64,000 nucleotides of DNA from Chrysolina oricalcia (GCA_944452925.2 OX101808.2:14383762-14447761), one strand, 5' to 3'. Shown: positions 12,370 to 24,003, numbered from the stretch's first letter. Notes: a model not told the origin generated them from the letters alone. Numbers and translations: made by a program.

Positions 12370-13167
12370 CTACACCTTTTTCAATTGTAATTCAGAAAGT
12401 GTAACTTGAAATTCAGATTAGTAACATATTATTCAGAAAATATAACTTGTAATTCAGAATTGTTAATTGTAATTCAGATTAATTAATTTTATTTCAGAAA
12501 CCGTAATATGTAATTCAGATTAGAGAATTGTATTTCAGAAACGTCAATTGTAATTAAGATTAGTCAATTGTATTTCAGAAAGCGTCAATTGTATTTAAGA
12601 AACCACCAAGGACTTGATTAGTAAGAGTAGGGAATATGAGAATAACGAATTATTTATTATTGAACAATATTATGAATAATAATATGATTTATCGGCCAAC
12701 GGACATGTCTAGGAATGCTAAAGCTGTAGCATGGTGAATGGTGGTATGTTGTGCAGCAAACAATCTATCCACCTGCACAAAACTTCTTTATTTCGATTAG
12801 ACGTTTATTTGACTTTCCGTAGTTAGTTTCAACAGGCCTTGATAGTTGGACACATGAATCACGTTTGAGAATATGTACTTTCATACGGGTTGTTCTTGGT
12901 TTCTGTTCAGTTGATACTTTCTGAATAACAACCAACGCTTTCTGAATTACATTTTACACCTTCTGAAATACAATTAACTAATCTGAATTACATGTTACGG
13001 TTTCTGAAATTCAAGTAACTAATCTGAATTACATGTTACGTTTTCTGAAATACAAGTTACCAATCTGAATTACATGTTACGGTTTCTAAATTACAATTCA
13101 TTATTCTGAATTACAAATTATGCTTTCTGAAATTCATCTTTTATTTTCTGAATTACAATTGAAATAT
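12370..13167. mobile_element. Foldback element with short-period repeat arms
   Basis: The outer ends are exact inverted repeats: tttcaattgtaattcaga at the left and tctgaattacaattgaaa at the right. Each arm is an array of degenerate units of roughly 18-40 bp built on TGTAATTCAGA (12370-12605), and its reverse complement TCTGAATTACA occurs at about 12905-13165. The central 300 bp is not repetitive. This layout matches Foldback/Galileo-type elements, whose inverted repeats are themselves tandem arrays. No transposase is present. Confidence 0.65.
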
Positions 13168-13753
13168 GAGATACAGAAATAACTATTAATTATTCGAAAG
13201 ATAATCTCCAGGTGCTAATACAGGGTGTTCCTAATGACTCTCATAACGTCTCCCTATAGATATCTCTCGTGAAATTATACAAAATGATACAAGGAATGAC
13301 GAGGGGTTCAACCTGATTACTTTTCGAAATAAAGGGTGTTAAGTTTAATGAGAAGTGAATGTTTTTATTTGATAACTTTCAAACAAATGGATTTAATAAT
13401 TCGAAATTTGGTAGGATGTTTTTAAATGTAAAAAGACATATTTTATCGAAAAATCATGTTGCATTTCTAGATCCAGTGGCATGCAGTTAGAAGTGTTATT
13501 CCTTTTTTCCCACCATTTTCTACGCCCATGGTACTTGAAGCTACTTTTATTTTTTCTTTTGTATTACTCAACAGATTTCACGTGATAAACTAGAAACCTG
13601 CATAAACCGATAATCTTGTGGTTTTATGATATTTAATGTTTTTATGAAGTCTGCAAGATTGCTTTTCATTAAAGAAATAACCAACAATATTTACTTGGGT
13701 TTCTTGAATAACTACTTCTCTACTAATGATTAGAACAAGAATCAGCAAATGAT
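13168..13753. other. No recognised gene
   Basis: AT-rich. A lone acagggtgttcc near 13221 resembles the end of acagggtg-type elements, but I see no partner end. Confidence 0.4.
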
Positions 13754-13900
13754 AAAAAATTCAATAATATCAATTGTGAATATAATTATCTGTTAAGATC
13801 AGTATTTTGACACTCTTGATAATAGTCGCTATTACTATGAGTGTCAAAATACTGATCTTAACAGATAATTATATTCACAATTGATATTATTGAATTTTTT
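13754..13900. repeat. Perfect 62-bp hairpin
   Basis: 13754-13815 is the exact reverse complement of 13839-13900. The 23-nt loop contains another short palindrome (taatag/ctatta). A transcript would form a long perfect duplex. It could be a minimal foldback MITE or a hairpin-RNA source; there is no direct sign of expression. Confidence 0.8.
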
Positions 13901-14254
13901 CTGGATGTCAGAGATGAATTCGTAAATGTCACTCTGTGTAAAGTCAAAACCAAAATCAATTATATGCAATTGAGTTCGTTTGTGCATCTTTAAGTCACTA
14001 TTTGGTATGATGGATTATACTTCTGAATAAATAACTTATATGCACCTAATATATGGGAAAACCTGGGAGAATTGTAGACGTTCTGAAAGCTTGTATAGAG
14101 AAAGATACCCAATTCAACTTAAATTTCCATGTTTGACAACGTTTGCTCGAATCGACGGGAGATTTCGTGAATTTGTACAATTCAGTTTGGAATGACAAGG
14201 AACCGGTAGAAAACGAAATGTCGAATCTTCAAATGTAAGTAACAAAACTGTGTG

Positions 14255-14505
14255 AGGAGTGGCCAGGTAGCCGAGTGGTTATAGCGACATTGTTTCAATC
14301 GCACTCTGGCTGCCAGTCAAAGGTTCAAATCCTTGCGACTGCAGACATTTTTCTGATGGCCCGAGAAAGTGGTAGGAATCGCACGTAAAAAGGAAAGACC
14401 TCGTTAATCCTTGGCTCGCACAAGTTTCAACTTCTGAGGTCTGCCGATTGTGAGGGACCGACAGCTGGTTAACGGAAAAAACCATTTTAAACAATTTTCA
14501 AAGTT
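14255..14505 (+). mobile_element. tRNA-derived SINE, copy 1
   Basis: The 5' end carries a Pol III A box (tagccgagtggtt, 14268-14280) and B box (ggttcaaatcc, 14322-14332) with the long variable region of a Ser/Leu-like tRNA. The next block (gactgcagac, ttttctgatggcccga, aaagtggta) recurs in the minus-strand copy at 49495-49803, proving a dispersed family. The 3' parts of the two copies diverge. Confidence 0.75.
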
Positions 14506-14639
14506 GTGAACGAACAACAGTTGTATCCTTATAAGTATACCCGAGTTCATGCCCTAAAACGAACAGATTATCCTCAAAGAGTGGCATTTGAGTGGCAAGT
14601 GATTTTCGGAAAATTTCTCTGTGAACGTGTAGGCAGGCA

Positions 14640-15056
14640 TGCTTGAAGATTGCATAGTGAGTCCATATTAATTACCTAATAATCTCAATGGCGATATTTA
14701 CTGACTCATTAAACGACGTTGCACCATCACATATTAGAGCCAATATGGGTGATGCATGGAGCATCTGTACATTATACTATAGCAGTCAGACAACTTCTAA
14801 CCCAACAAATCAGAAATAACTGGATAGGGCAAGGTGGACCCAATACGTGGCCTGCAAGGTCACCGGATTTGAATCCAATCGATTCCATTTCGGTGGTTTT
14901 ACAAGAAGTTCCTTGTGAACGATATCATAGTAGACACGGAGTAGAAAGTGATAGCACGAATCCATGTGGCCACAGAAGTTATTTGTGGCAATCGCTTTCC
15001 AAGATTTGCGATTATCAATGGGAAAATGGACAAGATGTTGAACATATTTTGTAATT
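14640..15056 (+). pseudogene. C-terminal fragment of mariner-like transposase
   Basis: The frame at 14719-15054 encodes HGASVHYTIAVRQLL, NNWIGQGGPNTWPARSPDLNP, and a frameshifted continuation. This is the DDE_3 region of the same insect transposase group as at 7560-8190: the DGAPVHY-type second acidic site is altered (HGAS for DGAP) and the SPDLNPID block holds the last acidic site. The N-terminal half is missing and the C-terminus is garbled, so it cannot be active. Confidence 0.75.
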
Positions 15057-15682
15057 TGTTAGCTGTTTAGTATGAAATTAGGTTTGCATCGGATATAATT
15101 TAATTTTGTAAATTGTATCTTATTTTTATTATCATAAATTGATTTGTTACTAAAAACAATGGTTTGGAAAAATATTTTCTCAATATTAAAGAAGAGACTC
15201 CAAAAGTGGGTTCTGTTACATTTTCTAATCATTAATAGTCTAGTGGTCATAAGAAATGAAGAAAAAATTATTAAAGAAATCCAAGAAAAATGTTGTTCAT
15301 GTTTATTCATTTTCATCGTGAAAACTGAAGAATAGCTTGAAGTACCATTGGTGTTGAAAATGGTGGGAAAAAGAAGATACACTCTTCTATCTGCACACCA
15401 CTGGATCTAGATATGATACATGATTTTTCACTGAAATATGTCTTTTTGCATTTAAAAATGACCTGCTGAATTTAAATATATTATATTGATAAAAAAAAAC
15501 ATGTATTTTTTTTTGACTTGAACTCGTTAAATTGATCAATATTATAGAAATGATAGAGACACATGTAATTTCGAGAAGTAATTAGGTTGGACCCATCATT
15601 TTGAATATAATTTTGTTCAATTTCATGAGAGGTATTTGTGTCATTTGAAATGTTATTGACAGTACCTTAATTTTGGTTTCAG
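15057..15682. other. Sequence upstream of receptor exon
   Basis: No gene is recognised. Overlapping frames on both strands (15059-15382 minus, 15144-15335 plus) are AT-driven and lack similarity. The right end has the polypyrimidine tract and AG acceptor (15681-15682) of the next exon, so this is probably an intron lying in the 5' UTR region. Confidence 0.5.
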
Positions 15683-15861
15683 GTAAACGACTATAACAAA
15701 TCGCCTGGAACATATCAAACATATCCTTTGATGAGCAGCAGCTTTCCCATAATATAACTTCAAGAAAAAACTAAGCTATAACTTATTACTAATATGAGAG
15801 AAGGAACATAGGGAAGGATAACGCTGACAGATATCCGCTCGACCCCAATCCAGAGAATAAT
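15683..15861 (+). other. Probable 5' UTR part of receptor exon
   Basis: ttttggtttcag precedes 15683 and makes a good 3' splice site, so an upstream noncoding exon lies outside the window or unseen. An in-frame TAA at 15790-15792 precedes the ATG at 15862 and no other in-frame ATG lies between, which fixes the start. Confidence 0.5.
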
Positions 15862-16087
15862 ATGAACGATTCCTATTTCGAAGAAGAAAACTACAGAACG
15901 AATGTTAGCTTGGAACAGTGCAAAATTCAATACGAGAATGAAACTTCGGAATTCTCCCAACTGTACCCGGAAGGATTCTGTCGTGTAACATCCGACAGTG
16001 TTTTATGCTGGCCTCCCACTCCTCTCAACGAAACCGCGACTATCAAATGTTTCTCTGAACTCTTCAACATCAAGTACGATGACACAC
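15862..16087 (+). CDS. CRF-like diuretic hormone (DH44) receptor, first coding exon
   Basis: This encodes the first 75 residues of a class B (secretin family) GPCR plus one base of a split codon. Hormone-receptor-domain cysteines sit at residues 20, 40, 49 and 63, with the diagnostic LCWPPTP (48-54) and IKCFSELFNIKYD. Several N-glycosylation sequons are present (N2, N14, N26, N56). No clear signal peptide is seen. The exon ends at a GTAAGT donor (16088). In insects such receptors bind CRF-like diuretic peptide, couple through Gs to cAMP, and act in Malpighian tubules and brain. A calcitonin-like (DH31) receptor is less likely because of the CWPPTP and IKYD pattern. The remaining exons, beyond the second one at 54627, lie outside the window. 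Confidence 0.85.
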
Positions 16088-16663
16088 GTAAGTAATATTG
16101 ATTTTTCAACCCTTGGTTTCGAAACGCTTGTTTGATGTGTTTTTAAGTGGGTTAATTAGAAGGCGTCGCAATTGCCGAGAGGGTATTTTCATTGCAGCTT
16201 TATTTGTTGACTGAACTCATCCATTTCCTCTTAATTTCTTTCCAATAGTTCCAAACTCAATCTCATACATTTTTACCGTACCTTATATAATTATGAATAA
16301 AATCTAATGTCATAGGTCTAACAGTAGAATCAGATTTCATTAAAAATCGGTCTAATGGGGTTGAATTAGATTACTTTGGAGTTTGAAATCTCGATATACA
16401 GGGCAATTCAAATTCGACCTCCACCATTGGGATCTCCTAAACTACAGAAGATACGTCGAAGCTTAAATTGGGGCAAAGTTGCGTATTCTGGTGCTTAACA
16501 AAATACTGTTATGAAACTTGGAAAATTCCGAGTATTTCCGGAAGTATCGGGAAAAAACTGAAAATCGGAATTTTCGTTTTTATTTTTTTCTATCGTTATT
16601 TGACAACATAGCTCAAAACCAAAAGTACATTTTCATTGATACTTTTATTCAGCTACACGTTTT

Positions 16664-17453
16664 CATGTTCAGATTTACTATTCGACGTTTCGTCTTCTGG
16701 CATTCATCATCAACTTTTTTTTCTGTTATGGGCGCCATATTGTTTTATTATACAGAAAAATAGTGATTCTCATTCTGATTTCATTGATGTATAATTTGTT
16801 ATGATTTGCACTTCTGAAACCACAGATAATAAAAAAAAAAACAACTTCATCTGAGATGGTCATGACTCCATCGAAAAATTTTGTTTAATAAACACTAGTT
16901 GTTAGAACTCATTAAACATCATAAGTTTGCACAAATACTTCAGTCGAAATGTCCTCATTTTCAAATGAAGAAAAACGAGATATGTTGAAACTTTATTATA
17001 AATTTGATAGGAATAGGTAGTACGAAAACAGCACAAATTTATTTTGAATTATATCCGGAAAGACAACAGCCGGATAGAACATTATTCGGTGTTGTTTTCG
17101 TACTATTCCTATCAAATTTATAATAAAATTTCAACATATCTCGTTTTTCTTCATTTGAGAATGAGGACATTTCGACTGAAGTATTTGTGCAAACTTATGA
17201 TGTTTAATGAGTTCTGAAAACTAGTGTTTATTAAACAAAATTTTTCGATGGAGCCATGACCATCTCAGATGAAGTTGTTTTTTTTTAATATCTGTGGTTT
17301 CAGAAGTGCAAATCATAACAAATTATACATCAATGAAATCAGAATGAGAATCACTATTTTTCTGTATAAAAAAACAATATGGCGCCCATAACAGAAAAAA
17401 AAAGTTGATGATGAATGCCAGAAGACGAAACGTCGGATAGTAAATCTGAACAT
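16664..17453. mobile_element. Foldback of a mariner-like element's 5' end
   Basis: 16664-17034 and 17089-17453 are near-perfect inverted repeats around a 54-bp spacer. Each arm runs from an outer segment with a hammerhead-like motif (tgatgatga...cgaaac, read inward from the right and outward from the left), through AT-rich sequence, to the start of a transposase frame. This looks like an inverted duplication of the 5' end of one DNA transposon. Confidence 0.75.
16950..17100 (+). pseudogene. Transposase N-terminus fragment
   Basis: The plus strand reads MSSFSNEEKRDMLKLYYKF, then after a frameshift STKTAQIYFELYPERQQPDR. That is the N-terminal helix-turn-helix region of the insect mariner-like group also seen at 7560, 14640 and 32468. 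It spans the inner left arm and the spacer of the foldback. Only the first ~50 codons exist, so it is inactive. Confidence 0.65.
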
Positions 17454-18079
17454 ACTCCTTTTATTTCTGTTCTGGAAAATCAAACTTTCCATATGTTCTT
17501 CCCAGGAGTCACTCGTAAATTTACCTCCATTTGAATCAACATCGAAGTACTATTCAACCCTATTCGAGGCTTGTATACCAAAATGGGGCACCTAAATCTG
17601 TCACTATCTGACGGTCTATAATCTTTTTATCAAATCTTAAGTGAATCAGTATTATGTGGATAGGAGGTATGGTTGTGACATATCGTTTGAGAGGTAAATC
17701 GATACTAAATCCTAATTCTCGAAAAAAAAAACTTTGAAATAACATCATTGACTGCACTTCCTGTCGAACCGGAAGTATCATAATCGATATTTCACTTGCA
17801 GAATTGCACTTTCATGACATCAAATCAATCTTACCAATTTATAATTTCCATACAAAATAGCAAAGAATATGCAGGGCTTTGAATTGGTCCTGCGCCCCCC
17901 CAGTATGCACCATTTTACATTCACATTGATATCGTAGAATCTACCTGTAACTCGAAGTAGTCAAATCAACAAATCACTTATTTTCAGAAAACACGTAAAA
18001 GCATTATATCCACGTCAACTACTAGATTGTCAGAAAACCTAGCTCTAAAGAAAAATAAACTTTATAGAGGAAAGCTTTC
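17454..18079. other. No recognised gene
   Basis: AT-rich intronic sequence with a C-rich run near 17895. Nothing supported. Confidence 0.4.
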
Positions 18080-18302
18080 ATTTAAATGCACCAAAAAGAA
18101 TATGAGAAATTTTAAAGTGAATTAAAACCCTTATTGTGTTACATTATGAAATTTTAAATGATATAAAAGCTTGTCATAAGAATATTTATGTATTTCTTAT
18201 CGTAAATTTATTTTACATCATTTAAAATTTTATAATGTAACAAAATGATGGGTTTAATTCAATTTAAAATTTATTTTCTTCTTTTAAGTGCATTCAAATA
18301 GA
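18080..18302. repeat. Imperfect 223-bp inverted repeat
   Basis: 18080-18172 pairs imperfectly with 18215-18302, for example acattatgaaattttaaatg with catttaaaattttataatgt. It is probably an old MITE. Confidence 0.6.
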
Positions 18303-19258
18303 GACTTTTCTCAATTTTTTTTTAAAAGTTTATTCATTCATTACTTTTTTAGTTCTCTTTGGATATGTTTCCTAATTTTTTTCGTGACAGGAAAGGGGGG
18401 CGAGCCCCTCGATAGAATTTTTTTCAACATTATTTTACATGTCCGAAACTGTTGAAACATTTTTCGAATTCTTTTGCGTTCTCTATCTAGCTTTTGAGGG
18501 GGGATAGGAGAGATGAAATTTTTTTAAAACATTGCATTCGATGGTCAGATATTTTTCAATATTTTTACTTATTTTTCCGGTTGCAATTTCGCGAGTTTTC
18601 CTACCAATTTTTTTTGCTGTAATTTTTGACGTCCAAATCCGTCAAGAAAACTTCCGAAACCCTACGCGTTCTCTATAAATTCGGATCAGGCAGATTCAAA
18701 TATGTTGCTATTTGCTTCCCTAAATTACCAAATTTAGTAATACCAATAAAAAATTATGGGCTTCTATTGATTAAAAATCTGTATCGTTATGAAAAATCTG
18801 TATCATAATGGATCTCATTTTGAAATGGATTATGGGCATATAAGTGTATTATTATAGTACGGGGGTAGAAAAAAGCTTAAAATAAATAAACAATAGTCTA
18901 TGTCTATGTATTATTTCGGAAAGTCCACACACACACACACTATTTGTTGAGCTTTTAGTGAACCTGTTGCCTGGAATAACCCTTCAATGTCGTGGCCTAA
19001 TGTGCTTTGGTTCATTGTAAAGACCACCGCTTTCGAAACTAATCATACTATTACAGAAGTGTTTGCGTGGGCAATAGTTCCAAAACTATTATGAATCAGA
19101 GCATAATTCATGAAATTGGATCTCATAATTAATTAATAATCTGTATTGCGTTCAGACTACTGGGAAACAAGACTCGAGTGAATAATACAAGATTTATTAG
19201 TAATGGCACACAATTAGTTCCACTATAATTTTCTCGAGTTCAATATCATTAACAGAGA
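18303..19258. other. No recognised gene; short CA microsatellite
   Basis: Contains an (AC)8-like run near 18926-18941 and poly-T runs. No protein or element is recognised. Confidence 0.45.
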
Positions 19259-20145
19259 GAACCACGCACAAACCTTATGGGAAATGGCTTTCGGTGAATT
19301 CTACTGATTTTGTTGTATGATGAACTTTTCAATGTCCTGATCAAAAGTATCCACGGGCACAACGAAAAATAATGGACAGTTTTTGAGGAAAAAATTGCCC
19401 AAAGAAGGCAAAATGAGGATTTTGGTAGTAGAACGGAAGAGGTAGCACGCGATTTAGCAATTCTTTTATGGGTTTTGTGTCTTTACAGCACCGTTTGCCC
19501 ATTGTTGCAGACTATATAGGGTGACGCATAAAGACATGATGCGGGGAATGAAAAAATAATTTTTAGAAAATTATGAAAACAATAGATTGTGAGAAAATTA
19601 GTCAGTAGATATGGATATGGTTAGAAAGAATATGATTCAGTTGATATATAGGGGCTGATACAGGAGAAGATACTGGAAGTCAATTGTATTACAGATGGAC
19701 ATTGGAATGGGCATATTGATGAGGTTCAACACTATAAATATCTACGAAAAAACGTGTTGCAAGATTTATAAAAGAATAACATTGGTGAGACGTACTTTTC
19801 AACGTCATGATAGAAAGTCTCAATGGACACAACTGAAAATAATGGACACTCTTCGAGAAAAAACGACTCAAATTCGGCAAAATAGAGTCTGAGGAAATGA
19901 AAACTAAAACCGTTCACAAATAAGAAATGTAGTCACCCTGTATAGACTGCAATCATTGGCAAACGGTTCTATAAAGACACAAGACCCATAACCAAATTTT
20001 CCATTTTGCTGACTTTTTTCTCAAAAACTGTCCATTATTTTTCATTGTGCCGTGGAGACTTTTGATCAGGACATTGAAGAGTTCATACCGAAAAATCAGC
20101 AGAATTCACAGAAAGCCATTTCCCATAAGGTTTGTGCGTGGTCCT
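19259..20145. mobile_element. Foldback element, 0.9 kb
   Basis: 19259-19515 (accacgcacaaaccttatgg...) is the reverse complement, with scattered mismatches, of about 19935-20145. The inner edges carry ...tagggtgacgcat and ...agtcaccctgtata, so a second acagggtgac-type element may sit inside. A fragment similar to one arm lies at 49100-49165. No coding potential is recognised. Confidence 0.65.
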
Positions 20146-20419
20146 TTGTGTTTTCTCCATTTCACTACTTCAATTACTCTTAGAATTTACTCAAATATTG
20201 AATGACTCTCAGAAGTCAATTTCAGTAGCACTTGCTGAAGGAACTAGAACTAGAATATCGATAAAACATCTCATATATGTGAGAGTCTTCAAATCCAGGT
20301 GTATGAAAAATCACCGTCAGTACTTGTCACTGACTAAAATCTTATAAGAACACCATCTCTGGAACAGATTACAGATACAAGAGTTCATTTGTTTCGTCTT
20401 GAAAATTTTATTATTTTTT

Positions 20420-21060
20420 ATCAGTCGGTACACCATGGTTTTTAGACATCTTACCAAAACCTTACAACGGCTTGCTCTATGCATATTCGCTGCAGGATGG
20501 TGTCAGTAGATGCATTCAATTCACAGGTCTCCAAAGCAGTCTCCGGTGTCCTGCAGGGTAGCCATTTTGGTCCATTATTTTGTATTGTTTACATAAATAC
20601 CATTAGGAACTATTTTGAACATCGTTTGCTACTCTACGCTGACGAATTGAACATTCTTTGTTTGGTGAAAGTCTTTGACAACTGCTTGTAAATTCGAAGT
20701 GATGTTGATAGACTTGCCGAATACTGCTACAGAAGTAGTCTCCTTTTGGCCCTTATTCTAATTGAATTACAACTGAACATACTTCAGTGGAATCGAAGAT
20801 CCTACTGTCACACTAGTTACAAAATCGACGTTCAATAGTCAAATGATTAAACTGATTTATTCTGAAACTATCATCCTTTCATATTATGCATTTGTCAATA
20901 GCAAGATTTCTTATGCGTATAAGCCTTCAACCCTCAATAAGCTGTACACTCAAAAAGAATAAAAAGTGTTCCAAATAAATTAAAAAGATTCCTATCCACC
21001 CAAAACAACATTTTCGTGCAGAACCACAATAACAAGCCGATACGAAAATATTCTGAAGTT
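20420..21060 (+). pseudogene. Decayed LINE reverse transcriptase fragment
   Basis: Codons at 20479-20691 read SGVLQGSHFGPLFCIVYIN and LLLYADELNILC, which are the RT PQG block and the YADD catalytic box with the second Asp changed to Glu. Upstream and downstream frames are broken. An old inactive non-LTR fragment. Confidence 0.65.
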
Positions 21061-21067
21061 ATGCCAC

Positions 21068-21170
21068 TTAGTGCCCGTTTTTCATGTTCGAGTTCAAAGA
21101 ATGTCGTTCACCATCTAAACTATTATTTAGTTATCTGGAGGTTAACTCGAACATGAAAAACGGGCCCTTA
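21068..21170. mobile_element. Hairpin MITE, 0.1 kb
   Basis: The inverted ends are tgcccgtttttcatgttcga and its reverse complement, with TTAG on both sides as the likely target duplication. The inner block (aagaatgtc, ttcaccatctaaactatta, ttatctggag) is shared with the MITE at 47052-47198. Confidence 0.75.
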
Positions 21171-21309
21171 GTAAAAGACGAACAATTTCGGATTTATCTA
21201 CTCTCTCCAAAATTGTTAGACATGGAATTGTCTGTCCCCAATCAATGAAAAAATAAATTTCAATGTTCCCGAGATAATCTTCGATATTTTAATCCATTCA
21301 ATATTATGA

Positions 21310-21890
21310 GGCGTCGTTTGGGTAAAAAGTGTTTTTGCAAATATATAAAATTTTGTCTCAATATATCTATTAGTAGTTGCAATATTTTTTATGTTGCTTT
21401 CCGATATATTTATTTTTGATCAAACACAATATATTTACGTTTCAAGCGGTCCAAATATATAAAAACGTGAATTTCCATATATTTATAAATGCGATCTATT
21501 TTATGTTGTCAAGAGATGGCGCAGCCTACGTGATTTAATATAGTGGCCGAATGATATCGCAGTCGCCAAATATATTCTCAGAATATTTTTTCCTTCGTTT
21601 TTTTGAATAATCATTGGATTATTCGAACTCAAATACCTTAGAACTGAATAAATAAAAGCGTGTTATAAATCTCGTCGGAAGCGCCATCTCTTCGCGACAT
21701 AAAATAGATCGAATTTATAAATATTTGGGCATTCACGTTTTAATATATTTTCAGTGCTTAAAACGTAAATATATTATGTTCGGTAGAAAATTAATATATC
21801 GAAAAGCAAAATAACAAATATTGCTACAACTAATAAAAATATTGATATAATTTTTTTTTATTTATGCAAAAACACTTTTTACCCAAATGG
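21310..21890. repeat. Large imperfect inverted repeat
   Basis: The arms 21310-21520 and 21690-21890 share inverted segments, for example agagatggcgc...agcgccatctct and tgcaaatatataaaa versus ttttatttatgca. Probably a foldback element. Confidence 0.6.
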
Positions 21891-22250
21891 TACGTCATAT
21901 AATATCCCCTATTAAGGACAAATCTAGGACAAACGCTCCACTTACAAAGAGCATTCAATACACACTGCCATGATACCAATTTATCTCTTCACATTTTCTC
22001 GATGTCTTCATCAAAATGTAATATATTGTGTTTGGTAGAAAATAAATATATCGAGAAGCAAAATAACAAATATTGCTACAACTAATAAAAATATTGATAC
22101 AAATTTTTTTATATATGCAAAAACACTTTTTACCCAAATGGTACGTCATATAATATCCCCTATTAAGGACAAATCTAGGACAAAACGCTCCACTTACACA
22201 GAGTATTCAATACACACTGCCATGATACCAATTTATCTCTTAACATGTCT
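21761..22250. repeat. Tandem duplication, ~250-bp unit, 2 copies
   Basis: 21761-22010 is repeated at 22014-22250 with few differences (gcaaaataacaaatattgct, acccaaatggtacgtcata, aaggacaaatctaggac in each). The first unit overlaps the right arm of the inverted repeat. Confidence 0.75.
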
Positions 22251-22369
22251 TCATCTTGCTGTACTTTTTCAACTACATTGAGAATATGAGAAGATTTGAA
22301 ATCGTTTCGTTTATCACCACTTCAGTTCAACCACTGATTATATAATTTGACATGTATCAAAAGATACCA

Positions 22370-22645
22370 TGCTGAAATATGGTGATGGCAGGCAGTTCAT
22401 AATGAGGAAGTTCAGGACTACCGCCATGGTGAAACCGGCCCTGGACGCTCGGAAAAATTATTTCGGCCATGTGGTTTTTTCCACACTCTATTCCGATTAC
22501 CGTGCTGAAATATTATGATGGCAGTGTTCATAATGAGTAAGGTGAGGAATATTGCTGGAGTTGAATCGGCTGAACGTCTGGAAAAATTACTTTTACCATG
22601 CTTTGTTTTCCTGAACCTTTTCCGATTTCCGTACTGAAATGTGAC
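22370..22645 (+). repeat. ~125-bp repeat, about 2.3 tandem units
   Basis: Successive units share tgctgaaat, atgatggcag, gttcataatgag, tgaacgtctggaaaaatta-like and ttccgatt blocks at about 125-bp spacing. A diverged dispersed unit lies at 25560-25720. Confidence 0.6.
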
Positions 22646-23460
22646 AATGGCAGAGTCTATATTTCAAAATTACCTACTACTTTGTTTAGAAAAGGTGACA
22701 GAAATAATATCAACAACTACCATTCTATTTCCATTATACCAATTTTTGCGAAGAAAATAGAAAAAATTCTGAATACACGATTGAGGTATTACTTTGATTC
22801 GAATGATTTTTTCAGCAACACACAATATAGTTTTCGACAAAATAGTTCTGCTGCTCTCGCTGTCATGAATGTCGTGAATGATACAGTATCAACCTTGGAA
22901 GATGAGATGAAAGTTGCCATTACCCTTAGCGACCTTTCAAAGGCTTTCGATTGCGTATCACATGATATATTACTTGGAAAATCAAATTATGACGGTGGAG
23001 CACCACTCAATCTGATACAATCCTTTCTATAGAACCGCTATCAAGCTGTAAATATTGGAAATTCCTTATCTGATTTCAATTATATTGAGCAAGGAGTTTC
23101 TCATTGGTAAATTTTAGGACCGTTGTTGTTCATAATATACACCATTGATAATGTTTTCGTGAAAACTGTTTCATTTGCAGATGGAACGACCTTCAATTAT
23201 TCTGATAAATTGATAAACTGCACAGTACTTACGAAGAATTAGCTAATAAATTCGAAAATTAGTTCGCAGCCAACAAACTTAAACTTAACAACGATAAATC
23301 GCATAGATGCTTCAGAAACGTATGCCGCAAATTCACTGGGAATAACTATAGAAATCTATCTTTGAAAACTCACATGACCAAATTGAAAAGTAAACTGAGT
23401 AGTTCGCTGTTTGTCCTACGACAACTTCAAAATGTAAATTCAATTCAAATAAAAAAGAGA
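22646..23460 (+). pseudogene. Decayed Jockey-like LINE reverse transcriptase
   Basis: The frame 22676-23032 encodes LFRKGDRNNINNYHSISIIP, FAKKIEKIL, YSFRQNSSAALAVMN and LSDLSKAFDCVSHDILL. After a stop it continues with NRYQAVNIGNSLSDFNYIEQ, a broken PQG block, and SFADGTTF where the FADD box has lost one Asp. The thumb (FAANKLKLNNDKSH, TKLKSKLSSSLFVLRQLQ) follows. Endonuclease and both termini are missing. The mutated catalytic box and stops show it is dead. Confidence 0.8.
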
Positions 23461-23489
23461 CAGAAGACTTGTATTCAATGCTACCTCTG

Positions 23490-24003
23490 ATATTTCTCCT
23501 TCAGTTAAATATTTTTCTATGCCTTTTTTGGATCACGAATTGTGCAATGATATTTCCAAATTCATTCTAGAAACCATACCTGGTACAAAAATCTCCCTTA
23601 AATCATGTAACAAGTTAGGCAACATGTTAGTGAATTCTAAAGATAAAATCAACAAGTTAAATAGAAGTTTATAGGCTTAACTGTTCTGATGCCCAGCTTC
23701 TTACATAGGTCGAACCTGCAGACCTCTCATAACTCGTATCAACGAACACCTGAAGAAACCTGAAAATTCAGCATTTGGTAACCATTTAAAAATTAATAAT
23801 CATTACTTTAGCACTAATAGAAATTCAAAAATTTTACTCCAAATTGACAATAAGAATTATTTGAGACTGGATTTGTTCGAAGAACTGTAGATTTCAAAAG
23901 AACTTCCAAGTAATGATTTCTGCTTGAACACTCAAGTGAACTTGTACAGAGATTTCCTTCCACTTCACCAAAGAATTATTCATCAAAATTAAATCAATAC
24001 TTC
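23490..24003 (+). pseudogene. Penelope-like element fragment with GIY-YIG domain
   Basis: In broken frames the translation passes from PFLDHELCNDISKFI through SKDKINKLNRS to TYIGRTCRPLITRINEHLKK and FGNHLKINNHYFS. This is the spacing of a GIY-YIG nuclease (YIG motif, conserved Arg, later His/Asn) as found at the C-terminus of Penelope-like retroelements. An in-frame TAG sits near 23888. The reverse transcriptase part is absent. About 400 bp downstream is a hammerhead-like motif, as expected for the terminal repeats of this retroelement class. Confidence 0.7.

Noticed and set aside
15059..15382. Opposed 107- and 63-codon frames on both strands
   Set aside because: AT-rich mirrored frames with no motif and no codon-use signal.
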